A stretch of DNA of 63,642 nt, from assembly GCA_021737045.1 (NCBI GenBank), contig JAIPES010000003.1, positions 1 through 63,642 on the forward strand, given 5' to 3'. A model generated the notes under the pieces. It was not told where the DNA came from. It did no database searches and saw only the letters and a program-made list of their open reading frames with translations. The first letter of the stretch is position 1. Each line of letters opens with the position of its first letter. The translations under genes were made by a program, and so were the position numbers. This DNA is from Desulfobacteraceae bacterium (GTDB lineage: Bacteria > Desulfobacterota > Desulfobacteria > Desulfobacterales > Desulfosalsimonadaceae). Positions 9,370 through 17,416 of the stretch are shown in pieces.

Positions 9370-9521
9370 GATAGCCTCGTAAAAAGTAAGTTTTTAGATG
9401 GCGCCGTAAAAAGTTCAAGATCAAGGCTTGCGCAATTTCGAAGAATGCAGCGTACTTATCCGTACGTGAAATTCTGAGAAATTGCGTATAACGCAGATAT
9501 TGGACTTTTTACGGCGCCATC
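9370..9521 (+). repeat. MITE-like palindromic repeat, copy 1
   Basis: 152-bp element with near-identical sequence at 11801-11951 and 17222-17373. It begins with a decayed terminal repeat (GATAGCCTCGTAAAAAGT), then an inner copy of the terminal repeat GATGGCGCCGTAAAAAGTT at 9397, an imperfectly palindromic body, and the inverted terminal repeat ending GACTTTTTACGGCGCCATC-like at 9521. It lies between the outer membrane factor gene (stop at 9526) and the adaptor gene (start at 9362). I see no target duplication at this copy. A transcript across it would fold into a long hairpin, which could lower or stabilise distal operon expression. Confidence 0.9.
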
Positions 9522-9525
9522 AAAT

Positions 9526-10953
9526 TTATTGAATTTGGTCCCAGCCCCCGCCCAGGGCCCGGTGCAGTTCCACCCGGTTGCGAAAAATGGCGTATTGCGC
9601 CTCCACCAGGTCAAGCTGTGCCTGAAAATTGGCTTGTCGGGCATCGAGCACGTTGATATAGGAGACAAGACCTCGCTGGTAGCGATTTTCGGCCGAATCC
9701 AGGGTGGCCTGGGCTTCGAAAACAAGGCTTTGCAGCCGGCTGTGCTGTTCGATCAGCTGCTGACGAGATAAAAGTGCATCTTCCACTTCAGCCAAAGCAT
9801 CAAGCACGGTTTTGGCCCAGGCCGCCTCCTGCTGTCGATACCGGGCCAGGGCCTCCTGCTCTGCAGCAGCCCGCCGGCCGGCATCAAACAAGGGCTGAAA
9901 GGCCCCGGCGGCGATCTGCCAAAGCTGGCTGGCCGGATCCAGCAGGGTGTCGAATTGATCACTGGTATAACCGAAACTGCCGGTAAGCGTTATCTGCGGC
10001 AGCCGTGCCGCCCTGGCCGCCCCGATGCGCGCGCAGGCCGCCTCAAGGGCGGCTTCGGCCTCCCGGATATCCGGCCGCTGCTCCAGCAATTGGGCGGGCA
10101 GGCCGGCGGGCACCGGGGGCAGGGATGGAAATTTCCCGGCAGGGCCTGGTTTCAGGATTTTTGGATCCGGATACCGCCCCTGCAAAACCGCCAGGGCGTG
10201 TGCAGCCTGGCCCCGGGCTCTGACCAAAGCCGGCACCCGGGACCGGGCCCGGGCAAGGGAACGCCTGATCTGGTGCACATCGAGAACCGAAACCAGGCCC
10301 CTTTCATAACGTCTTTCCACCAACTCCCGGTTTTGCTCGTAGGCCGCCACCAGATTCCGGGTCAGTTCGATCTGTTCCCGGAGGGATCGGATCTGCAGAT
10401 AAAGGTTCACGGTTTCCGCCACCAGCGACTGCACCACTGTGCGGCGATTTTGCCCGGCAGCCAGCAAATCGGCCCGGGCCGCCTCGGATGCACGGGCCAG
10501 CCGCCCCCACAGATCCAGCTCAAAACTGGCAGGTATGGAAAGGGAATAAGAATCGGTCTCCACAGACACCCGCTGCCCGGAAAAAGGTTCCACGACATTT
10601 TGCTGCTGGCGGGAACGGCTGGCATTGAAATCCAGGGACGGATAGCGGTCCGCCCCAATCCGGGTCACGGTTGCCCGGGCCTCCATGACCCTGGCGGCAG
10701 CCCGGACAATGTCAGGATTGTGAAACACCACCTGCATAACCGCCTGGTTCAGATATGGATCATCAAAGGCCTCCCACCATCGGTGCAAATCCGCAGGTAC
10801 CGCAGTTTGCTCGCCGGTATCCGACAAAAACCGCTCCGGCATATCCATGCCCGGATCAGGCCGGGTATAATCCGGTCCCACGCGCATGCACCCCGGGCCG
10901 CAAAGGCCGAAGACCAGCGCACTTGCCAGCAGGCATAAAAAAACCCGGTTCAT
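9526..10953 (-). CDS. RND efflux outer membrane lipoprotein (TolC/NodT family)
   Basis: 475-residue outer membrane channel subunit. The signal peptide ends in a lipobox (LCGPGC, Cys22), so it is a lipid-anchored NodT/OprM-type factor. Two internally repeated outer membrane efflux (OEP) domains follow, with the typical N-terminal VGPDYTRPD and the alternating coiled segments rich in Ala, Arg and Gln (for example EAEAALEAACARIGAARAARLPQI). The length fits OprM (about 460-490). Its ATG directly abuts the tetR stop codon and its AGGAG ribosome site lies inside the end of tetR, so the two are translationally coupled. It completes the tripartite pump with the two genes downstream. Confidence 0.94.
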   Translation of the reverse strand: MNRVFLCLLASALVFGLCGPGCMRVGPDYTRPDPGMDMPERFLSDTGEQTAVPADLHRWWEAFDDPYLNQAVMQVVFHNPDIVRAAARVMEARATVTRIGADRYPSLDFNASRSRQQQNVVEPFSGQRVSVETDSYSLSIPASFELDLWGRLARASEAARADLLAAGQNRRTVVQSLVAETVNLYLQIRSLREQIELTRNLVAAYEQNRELVERRYERGLVSVLDVHQIRRSLARARSRVPALVRARGQAAHALAVLQGRYPDPKILKPGPAGKFPSLPPVPAGLPAQLLEQRPDIREAEAALEAACARIGAARAARLPQITLTGSFGYTSDQFDTLLDPASQLWQIAAGAFQPLFDAGRRAAAEQEALARYRQQEAAWAKTVLDALAEVEDALLSRQQLIEQHSRLQSLVFEAQATLDSAENRYQRGLVSYINVLDARQANFQAQLDLVEAQYAIFRNRVELHRALGGGWDQIQ

Positions 10954-11595
10954 TTACTTCTCCTGGTTTAAGGCCTGTATGCCGTTTAAACAAAAGGCCG
11001 TGATATGGGCCACCAGATCTGATTTAAAGTCCTGGTCGTATTCCCTGTGCAAAATTTCGGTTACCGCAGGCCGGGCCAGGAAAAAATACAGCACCACGCC
11101 CAGCATGCTCAGGATATAAATTTCCAGCTGCTCATCATTTACTTCCCGGCGCAGGCAGGGCCGGATCAGTTTTTTGACTTCCCGGATATAGGGCCGCATC
11201 ACGTTTTCCACGATCATTCCCAGAGCCTGGCCGGGATCAGAAAGTTCCCGCTGCATGAGCTGGATGTGGTTGCGGCGCTCTTCGTCCGTCCAGGGCCCTT
11301 CCAAGAAGGCCCGGGCCATGGCCGCAATCACATCACTTAACCCGGGGTCCTGCAAACCGGCCAGTGCCGCGGCAAAGCCCTGCTGCAACCGCATGGCCCG
11401 GCTGGCCCACCGCTCCTGGAAAACGACCATGTAAAGGTTCTGCTTGCTGCCGAAATGATAATTCACCCCGGCCACGTTGCATTCTGCGGCAGCGGTGATC
11501 TCCCGGACGCTGGTCCCTGCAAAGCCTTTTTCAGCAAACAGCCGCTCTGCCTGGTCCAGCAGGCGTTTGCGGGTATTGTCTTCGATAGCCGTCAT
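10954..11595 (-). CDS. TetR family transcriptional repressor (CecR-like C-terminal domain)
   Basis: 213-residue regulator. The N-terminal helix-turn-helix covers about residues 10-56 (RLLDQAERLFAEKGFAGTSVREI...VNYHFGSKQNLY), the TetR hallmark. The C-terminal ligand domain resembles the CecR/YbiH type (DUF1956). I start it at the ATG at 11595 because AGGAGA sits just upstream and because the only longer ATG, at 11649, overlaps the predicted -10 box. It is the first gene of the efflux operon, and a 12-bp inverted repeat sits between its own -35 and -10, so autorepression relieved by a toxic ligand is likely. The inducing ligand is unknown. Confidence 0.9.
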   Translation of the reverse strand: MTAIEDNTRKRLLDQAERLFAEKGFAGTSVREITAAAECNVAGVNYHFGSKQNLYMVVFQERWASRAMRLQQGFAAALAGLQDPGLSDVIAAMARAFLEGPWTDEERRNHIQLMQRELSDPGQALGMIVENVMRPYIREVKKLIRPCLRREVNDEQLEIYILSMLGVVLYFFLARPAVTEILHREYDQDFKSDLVAHITAFCLNGIQALNQEK

Positions 11596-11648
11596 GGGCT
11601 TCTCCTGTTGCTCCGCCGACTGAATGCCGGCAGAAAATGATTTAAACA

Positions 11649-11677
11649 TCTGTATAAAACAATCGTTTGAATGTCAA
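11649..11677 (-). promoter_or_regulatory. Predicted tetR-efflux promoter with embedded operator
   Basis: On the minus strand a perfect -35 TTGACA (11672-11677) and a -10 TACAGA (11649-11654) are separated by 17 bases. The spacer holds the inverted repeat AAACGATTGTTT (11657-11668), AAAC-N4-GTTT, of the size and position expected for a TetR dimer that blocks RNA polymerase. The promoter fits the AGGAGA-preceded tetR start at 11595. Confidence 0.55.
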
Positions 11678-11800
11678 ATAAAAAAACAGTAAGCCAGTCC
11701 TGCTGTTGATCCGCGGATTCCGGATCACCTGCCGCTGACCGGGAACAGCGGTAAAACGGAAACTCTGTTTACATCTGAGAAAATTCATATTAATTTATTC

Positions 11801-11951
11801 GATGGCACCGTAAAAGTTCAATATCTGCGTTACGCGCGATTTCTCAGAATTTCACGTACTGATAAGTACGCTGCATTCTTCGAAATCGCGCAAGCCTTGA
11901 TCTTGAACTTTTTACGGCGCCATCTGAAAATCAACTTTTTACGAGCGCGTC
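11801..11951 (-). repeat. MITE-like palindromic repeat, copy 2 (opposite orientation)
   Basis: 151-bp copy of the element, inverted relative to copies 1 and 3. It starts with GATGGCACCGTAAAAGTTC, carries the same body (CGTACTGATAAGTACG region at the centre), then the inner terminal repeat ending at 11924 and a decayed outer end ACTTTTTACGAGCGCGTC. It fills most of the gap between the tetR promoter and the CoA-disulfide-reductase-like gene. The remaining gap sequence, 11678-11800, shows nothing I recognise. No clear target duplication is seen. Confidence 0.9.
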
Positions 11952-12023
11952 TTGTTTGTTTTGGGAACAAATCAAAAATTCGGTTGGCCTGGCAGGCCCA
12001 AAGCCAGGGAAAGGACATGACAA

Positions 12024-13358
12024 ATGCATTTTCTGGTCATCGGCGGAGACGCAGCAGGCATGAGTGCGGCCAGCCGCGCCAAAAGAAACCAGCCGGAGAT
12101 AAATGTCACCGTGCTCGAAGAAACCATGGATGTTTCTTACAGCGCCTGCGGTATGCCCTATAACATTGCCGACCCGGACCGGGACATCGATGACCTGGTG
12201 GTGCGCCAGGCCCAGGTGTTCCGGGAAAAACAGGGTATTGATCTCAAAACCGGCTGCCGGGCCGAAGCCATTGACCCGGAGGCCAAAACCGTTCAGGCAA
12301 AGGACCACAACAGCCAAAAACAGCAGTTTTCCTATGACTACCTGCTGATTGCCACGGGCGCCTCGCCGGTCATGCCCGAGATCCCCGGAATCGATCAAAA
12401 AGGCGTATTGCCTTTAAAACGGCTGTCAGACGGCCGCAGCATCAAAGATTATCTGGCCGGCAACAGGACAGAATCGGCCATACTCGTGGGCATGGGCTAT
12501 ATCGGCCTGGAAATGGCAGAGGCCCTGAGCCTTCGGGGAATTCATGTAACCGGCGTGACCCGCGGTTTTATGCGAAACTATGACAGCAGTATTGCAGAAG
12601 TGGTTCAACAGACCCTGGCACAGCACAATGTGAATCTGTACCGGGACCAAAGAGTGGAAAAAATTGAAAAACGCGGATCTTCTCTGGCAGTGGTATGCAA
12701 TGACCGGGACCTGGAGGCGGGCATGGTGCTCATGGGCCTTGGTGTTGCTCCCAACAGCCGGATTGCCGGGGATGCGGGCATCGCTTTGGGGCCAAAGCAG
12801 GCGATTTCAGTGAGCCGGAAAATGCAGACATCCAATCCTTTCATTTATTCCGCAGGTGACTGCGCGGATGCCTATCACGTGGTCAGCGGTCAAAAAACCT
12901 GGGTACCCCTGGCCCTGCTGGCCAACCGGGGGGGCTGGGCCGCGGCTGACAATATCTGCGGAAAGCCTGTGGAAGTTCAGGGGATTGCCGGATCCGCGGT
13001 GTTTAAAACCTTTGAGCTGGAAGTGGCCCGAACAGGGCTCAGCACCGGCGAAGCCGAGGCGGCCGGATTTGAACCGGCATCTGTGACCATTGACGCCCGG
13101 TCCCGGGCCCATGCCCACCCCGGGGCAGAATCCATCCGGGTTCACATGGTGGGGGACAAAAAATCCGGCCGGCTGCTGGGTGCCCAAATGGTGGGCAAAG
13201 AAGGCGTTGCCCACCGCATCAAGGCCCCGGCCGTGGCCCTGCATGCGCAGATGCGTGTTGAAGACTTCGGCCAGACCGATCTGCCTTATGCACCGCCTTT
13301 CAGCCCGGTGTGGGATCCCCTGCTGACCGCAGCCAACCAGTTGATGAAAAAACTTTAA
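12024..13358 (+). CDS. CoA-disulfide reductase / NADH oxidase-like FAD flavoprotein
   Basis: 444-residue member of the single-cysteine pyridine nucleotide-disulfide oxidoreductase group. The FAD-binding GGDAAG is at residues 7-12, the redox-active Cys42 lies in SYSACGMPY, the NAD(P)H-binding stretch VGMGYIGLEMAEAL follows about residue 155, the second FAD motif is YSAGDCAD, and a dimerisation domain closes the protein. Relatives reduce CoA disulfide, O2, or polysulfide/persulfide (Npsr type). In an anaerobic sulfur metaboliser, polysulfide or CoA-persulfide reduction or oxygen defence are both plausible. It has no C-terminal rhodanese domain, unlike CoADR-Rhd forms. It heads a plus-strand group with the metal exporter, LysE protein and rubredoxin. 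Confidence 0.87.
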   Translation: MHFLVIGGDAAGMSAASRAKRNQPEINVTVLEETMDVSYSACGMPYNIADPDRDIDDLVVRQAQVFREKQGIDLKTGCRAEAIDPEAKTVQAKDHNSQKQQFSYDYLLIATGASPVMPEIPGIDQKGVLPLKRLSDGRSIKDYLAGNRTESAILVGMGYIGLEMAEALSLRGIHVTGVTRGFMRNYDSSIAEVVQQTLAQHNVNLYRDQRVEKIEKRGSSLAVVCNDRDLEAGMVLMGLGVAPNSRIAGDAGIALGPKQAISVSRKMQTSNPFIYSAGDCADAYHVVSGQKTWVPLALLANRGGWAAADNICGKPVEVQGIAGSAVFKTFELEVARTGLSTGEAEAAGFEPASVTIDARSRAHAHPGAESIRVHMVGDKKSGRLLGAQMVGKEGVAHRIKAPAVALHAQMRVEDFGQTDLPYAPPFSPVWDPLLTAANQLMKKL

Positions 13359-13383
13359 AGCCGCAGGAAGCCTGAGCCGAACC

Positions 13384-14355
13384 ATGAATTCATCCAGCCG
13401 CAGCGACTTTTCCTGCCCTCATGACCACTGTTTTTTTTCAGACAACCAGCAGGCCAACGAACGCAGAACCTGGATTGTCATCGGCCTGACCATCGTGACC
13501 ATGGTGGCCGAGATTGTCTCGGGCATGGTGTTCGGATCCATGGCGCTTCTGGCTGACGGCTGGCACATGGCCAGCCATGCTTCTGCCATGGGGCTGACGG
13601 CAGCCGCTTATTTTTTTGCCAGAAAATACCGCAATGACCGGCGTTTTACCTTTGGCACGGGCAAGATCAACGACCTGGCCGGGTTTTCCAGCGCGCTTCT
13701 GCTGGCCATGATTGCCCTGCTCATGGCCTACGAATCGGTCCACCGGCTCCTGGACCCGGTGGCCATCCGTTTTAATGAAGCCATTGTGGTGGCGGTCCTC
13801 GGGCTTGTGGTAAACCTGGTCAGTGCATTTATTCTAAATGAAGACCATCATCACCGGCATGACCATGATCACGGGGCCGAATGCAGTCATCAACACCATG
13901 ATCACAACCTGCGGGCGGCATACCTGCACGTGCTGGCCGATGCCCTGACTTCTGTTCTGGCCATTGTGGCCCTGACAATCGGCAAAATATGGGGCTGGGC
14001 GTTTCTGGACCCGGTTATGGGCATTGTGGGGGCCCTGGTCATCACCCGCTGGTCCGTTGGCCTGCTTGGCCAGACCGGCCGGGTGCTGCTGGATTACAAC
14101 AATGACACCGGCCTGGCCGGACAGATCCGGGATCGCCTGGAAAACGGGACCGATACACAGGTCGAAGACCTGCATATCTGGCGAATCGGACCGGGCCATC
14201 ACAGCGCCATCGTGGCCCTGCGCACCAGCCGTCATCAAACTCCTGAAGATTTCAAGCAGCAGCTTTGCAGTATTGCCTCTTTGTCCCATGTTACCGTGGA
14301 AATCAACCCGAAAGCAAATCAACCTTCCGGCACAGGAGAAAAAGACAGTCCATGA
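13384..14355 (+). CDS. dmeF: Cation diffusion facilitator, DmeF-like Co(II)/Ni(II) exporter
   Basis: 323-residue CDF transporter. Six TM helices carry the metal-site residues in ALLADGWHMASHA (TM2) and HVLADALTSVLAI (TM5, HxxxD). A His-rich cytoplasmic loop (about residues 155-178, with runs such as HHHRHDHDH and HQHHDH) sits between TM4 and TM5. The C-terminal cytoplasmic domain contains EDLHIWRIGPGHHS. The N-terminus CPHDHCFF...ERRTW and the WHM variant of the TM2 motif are typical of DmeF, which exports cobalt and nickel; zinc or other divalent metals are possible. The stop overlaps the LysE gene start (ATGA). Export uses the proton gradient. Confidence 0.85.
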   Translation: MNSSSRSDFSCPHDHCFFSDNQQANERRTWIVIGLTIVTMVAEIVSGMVFGSMALLADGWHMASHASAMGLTAAAYFFARKYRNDRRFTFGTGKINDLAGFSSALLLAMIALLMAYESVHRLLDPVAIRFNEAIVVAVLGLVVNLVSAFILNEDHHHRHDHDHGAECSHQHHDHNLRAAYLHVLADALTSVLAIVALTIGKIWGWAFLDPVMGIVGALVITRWSVGLLGQTGRVLLDYNNDTGLAGQIRDRLENGTDTQVEDLHIWRIGPGHHSAIVALRTSRHQTPEDFKQQLCSIASLSHVTVEINPKANQPSGTGEKDSP

Positions 14356-14981
14356 TGATTACCCCGGAAACCATGATCGCATTTTTCTCGGCATCCGTGG
14401 TCCTGGCCCTTGCCCCGGGGCCGGACAACATTTTCGTGCTCACCCAGTCGGCCCTGCACGGCAGAGGGTCGGGCATATTTGTCACTCTGGGGCTCTGCAC
14501 GGGCCTGGTGGGCCATACAACAGCCGTGGCCCTTGGCGTGGCCGTGATTTTCAAGGCCTCGGCGCTGGCCTTTACGGCCCTGAAGCTCGCGGGCGCGACC
14601 TACCTGCTCTATCTGGCCTGGATGAGCTTTGCCGCCGGGGCCGCAAAGCTGGAAAAAAACAGCCAGCCCCGGCTCAAGGGCAGGCATCTCTACGGCCGGG
14701 GCATTGTCATGAACCTGACCAATCCCAAGGTTTCCATCTTTTTTTTGGCGTTTCTGCCCCAGTTCGCTGATCCGGCGCAAGGACCGGTGAGTTTGCAGAT
14801 CCTGATGCTGGGGCTTATCTTTATTGCGGCCACCGTACTGATTTTCGGCATGATCGCCCTGCTGGCCGGCGCCATCGGGGACTGGTTCGCCAGATCACCA
14901 AAGGCGCAGATATGGCTGAACCGGGTGGCGGGCACGGTGTTTGCCGCCCTTGCATTAAAGCTGATCACCACCCACCGGTAA
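14352..14981 (+). CDS. LysE/RhtB family amino acid exporter
   Basis: 209-residue inner membrane protein of six predicted helices. It has the family N-terminal signature [24 protein letters not shown]-like motif (residues about 16-38) and the mid-protein [13 protein letters not shown] and [17 protein letters not shown] segments. LysE/RhtB proteins export amino acids or related small molecules; the substrate cannot be told from the sequence. I place the start at the ATG at 14352, which overlaps the dmeF stop by 4 bp. A longer frame exists upstream but lies entirely inside dmeF. Confidence 0.9.
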   Translation: MMITPETMIAFFSASVVLALAPGPDNIFVLTQSALHGRGSGIFVTLGLCTGLVGHTTAVALGVAVIFKASALAFTALKLAGATYLLYLAWMSFAAGAAKLEKNSQPRLKGRHLYGRGIVMNLTNPKVSIFFLAFLPQFADPAQGPVSLQILMLGLIFIAATVLIFGMIALLAGAIGDWFARSPKAQIWLNRVAGTVFAALALKLITTHR

Positions 14982-15024
14982 GCATTTACGCAAGCCGGCA
15001 CATGCCCATCAGGAGAATCAAACA

Positions 15025-15183
15025 ATGGATAAATATGAATGCCCGTGCGGATATGTCTATGACCCGGCAGAGGGAGATCCTGAAAACGGTGTTTTGGCGG
15101 GAACAGCTTTTGACGATCTGCCGGACCAATGGGTATGTCCCAAGTGCGGGGCGGAAAAAGAGTTTTTCGAAAAACTCGATTAA
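15025..15183 (+). CDS. Rubredoxin with a C-x-C first iron loop
   Basis: 52-residue electron carrier reading [17 protein letters not shown] then [20 protein letters not shown] and [15 protein letters not shown]. Four cysteines would bind one iron. The second loop is the normal CPKCG, but the first is C6-P-C8-G, one residue shorter than the usual C-x2-C. Such C-P-C forms may exist in other anaerobes but I cannot confirm this. A strong AGGAGA lies 8 bases upstream of the ATG. It ends 15 bp before the convergent typA stop. Likely roles are electron transfer to oxygen- or superoxide-detoxifying enzymes; the flavoprotein at 12024-13358 is a possible but unproven partner. Confidence 0.92.
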   Translation: MDKYECPCGYVYDPAEGDPENGVLAGTAFDDLPDQWVCPKCGAEKEFFEKLD

Positions 15184-15198
15184 CTCCCCCCGTCCCTG

Positions 15199-17028
15199 TC
15201 AGGCGCTTCTGCAAAGGCGCTGGCGCCGTTTGTGCGCAGCAAGAACGTCCTTTCGGATCCGTATTGATTTGGGCGTGATTTCAACGAGTTCATCAGCGCG
15301 GATAAAATCGATGGCCCGCTCCACGGTCATGGGCTTGACCGGGGCGAGCACCAGAGACTCGTCCTTTCCCGAAGCGCGCATGTTGGTGAGCTTTTTTTCC
15401 TTGCACGGATTGACGTTGACATCCATTTCCCGGCTGTGTTCGCCGATCACCATGCCTTCGTAGAACGCGTCGCCGGGGCGGATAAACAGCTCGCCCCTGG
15501 GCTCCAGGTGAAACAGGGCATAAGTGACCGCAGTGCCCGGCCTGTCGGCCACAAGAGAGCCGGTCAGACGGGTGGGGAAATCGCCCCGGAAGGGTTCCCA
15601 TCCGGCAAAATTGGCATTCATGATCCCGGTGCCCCGGGTGTCTGTGAGAAAGGTGTCCCTGTAGCCGATCAGCGCCCTTGCCGGCACTGAAAATTCCATT
15701 CGCACCTGGCCGGAACCGGTGTGTTCCAGGTGCACCATTTTGCCCTTGCGCGCAGAGAGTTTTTCCGTGACCAGGCCCAGATAGACTTCACTGCAGTCCA
15801 CGTAAAGATGCTCAACAGGTTCGAGCTTCTGCCCGTTTTCATATTTGGTGATGACCTCGGGCCGGCCCACGCAGAATTCAAAGCCTTCGCGCCGCATGGT
15901 TTCAATCAAAATGGCCAACTGAAACTCCCCGCGGCCCATGACCACGAACCGGTCCCGCTCCCCGGTATCTTTGAGATCAATGGCCACGTTTAAAAGCGTT
16001 TCCTTTACAAGCCGCTGCCGGATTTTGGCAGACTGCACATATTTGCCCTCCCGGCCGGAAAAGGGTGAGTCGCTGGGCATAAACACCATGGAAATGGTGG
16101 GTTCGTCCACGTGCACCCGGGGCAGGGCCTCGGGCTGATCTCCGGCACAGAGGGTATCGCCGATGGCCACGTCCTCGATGCCCGATAAAATCACAATATC
16201 GCCGGCCCGGGCCGAATCCACCGGGCACAGGGCAGCGCCCTGATACACCTGCAGCCGGGAAACCTTCAGGGGCACCCGCGTGGCGGAATTTTTAACACAT
16301 ACCAGATGATCACCGGCCTTTACCTCGCCGTTTGTCACCCGGCCCACGGCCAGCCGGCCAAGGTAATCACTGTAGCCCAGGTCGGCCACAAGCATCTGGA
16401 AGGGTTTTTCCCGGTCGCAGGCCGGGGGCGGCACATGGCTGACAATGGTATCAAACAGGACATGCAGGTTATCGGCATCTTCATCCAGGCGCTGTTTGAC
16501 AATCCCGTCTCTTCCCACAGCATAAAAATAAGGAAAATCAAGCTGCCGGTCATCAGCCCCCAGGTCAATGAAAAGATCATAAATTTCATTTAGCACCGCA
16601 TCGGGCCGGGCATCCTTGCGATCAATCTTGTTGATCAGGACAATGACGGAAAGGCCGGCCTCAAGGGTTTTTCTCAAAACAAACCGGGTCTGGGGCAAGG
16701 GCCCCTCTGAGGCGTCCACGAGCAGAAGCGCGGCGTCGGCCATAATCAGGGCCCGTTCCACCTCCCCGCCGAAATCCGCATGCCCCGGGGTGTCGATCAT
16801 ATTAATGCGAACGCCCTGCCACATCACCGAACAGTTCTTGGCGGCAATGGTAATGCCCCGCTCCCGCTCCAGGTCCATGTTGTCCATGATGCGCTCGTCG
16901 GTCTCCTGGCCGTCGCGAAACAATCCGCTCTGCCGGAACATGGCATCCACAAGGGTGGTTTTGCCATGATCCACGTGTGCGATAATGGCAATGTTTCTGA
17001 TTTGATTTTCAGTGTTGGTCTCTGACAA
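15199..17028 (-). CDS. typA: Translational GTPase BipA/TypA
   Basis: 609-residue ribosome-associated GTPase used in ribosome assembly and stress adaptation. G1 reads AHVDHGKTTLVDAM near residue 17, G2 RGITIAAKN, G3 DTPGHADFGGEVERAL and G4 NKIDR. An EF-G-like domain II, domains III and V and the BipA-specific C-terminal domain follow (ending DELVEITPKSIRIRK). I prefer the TTG start at 17028 (LSETNTENQIRN): it gives the family length of about 607, has GAAAGG just upstream, and lies downstream of the predicted promoter. The longer ATG start (17145) would begin upstream of the predicted promoter and add 39 residues with no conservation logic. Confidence 0.95.
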   Translation of the reverse strand: MSETNTENQIRNIAIIAHVDHGKTTLVDAMFRQSGLFRDGQETDERIMDNMDLERERGITIAAKNCSVMWQGVRINMIDTPGHADFGGEVERALIMADAALLLVDASEGPLPQTRFVLRKTLEAGLSVIVLINKIDRKDARPDAVLNEIYDLFIDLGADDRQLDFPYFYAVGRDGIVKQRLDEDADNLHVLFDTIVSHVPPPACDREKPFQMLVADLGYSDYLGRLAVGRVTNGEVKAGDHLVCVKNSATRVPLKVSRLQVYQGAALCPVDSARAGDIVILSGIEDVAIGDTLCAGDQPEALPRVHVDEPTISMVFMPSDSPFSGREGKYVQSAKIRQRLVKETLLNVAIDLKDTGERDRFVVMGRGEFQLAILIETMRREGFEFCVGRPEVITKYENGQKLEPVEHLYVDCSEVYLGLVTEKLSARKGKMVHLEHTGSGQVRMEFSVPARALIGYRDTFLTDTRGTGIMNANFAGWEPFRGDFPTRLTGSLVADRPGTAVTYALFHLEPRGELFIRPGDAFYEGMVIGEHSREMDVNVNPCKEKKLTNMRASGKDESLVLAPVKPMTVERAIDFIRADELVEITPKSIRIRKDVLAAHKRRQRLCRSA

Positions 17029-17097
17029 TTGGCGCCTTTCTTTGAATTTTATGCAAAATTGAGCGCCCGGCCGGCAATTATGCGCCGGGCAAGGGGC

Positions 17098-17125
17098 AAT
17101 ATAGACATCTTTTGGATAAACACAA
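17098..17125 (-). promoter_or_regulatory. Predicted typA promoter
   Basis: On the minus strand a -10 TATATT (17098-17103, five of six consensus positions) is preceded after 16 bases by a -35-like TTGTGT (17120-17125). Transcription would start near 17091. The leader then begins with a hairpin, GCCCGGC (17084-17090 read on minus) pairing with GCCGGGC (17065-17071), before the GAAAGG-TTG start. Confidence 0.45.
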
Positions 17126-17221
17126 GGATTTTCTCTGTGACCCAAAAAAACCGGTGTTCAAAAACTCGACAGAAACCGAAAAAGCTTCTAGGTAACTTCA
17201 AAAAAGTGGCTGTTAGTGCTT

Positions 17222-17373
17222 GATGGCACCGTAAAAAGTCTGATTTCAGATGGCGCCGTAAAAAGTTCAAAATCAAGGCTTGCGCAATTTCGAAGAATGC
17301 AGCGTAGTTAGCCGTACGTGAAATTCTGAGAAATTGCGCGTAACTCAGATATTGGACTTTTTACGGCGCCATC
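17222..17373 (+). repeat. MITE-like palindromic repeat, copy 3, with target duplication
   Basis: 152-bp full copy. The left end is GATGGCACCGTAAAAAGTC and the right end, read inverted, is GATGGCGCCGTAAAAAGTC (18 of 19 match). The inner duplicate of the terminal repeat starts at 17249. The element is flanked on both sides by AGTGCTT (17215-17221 and 17374-17380), a direct 7-bp repeat as left by transposition. The element has no coding capacity. The flanking duplication defines the element ends and so the 151-152 bp length of the other two copies. Confidence 0.93.
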
Positions 17374-17416
17374 AGTGCTTGGTTCTATAATTTTCGCATG
17401 ATACCGACCCGGTGGA

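Noticed and set aside
9955-10938. A 327-codon plus-strand frame opposite the outer membrane factor gene
   Set aside because: Pro/Arg/Gly-rich antisense translation with no domain; the minus-strand lipoprotein is clearly real.
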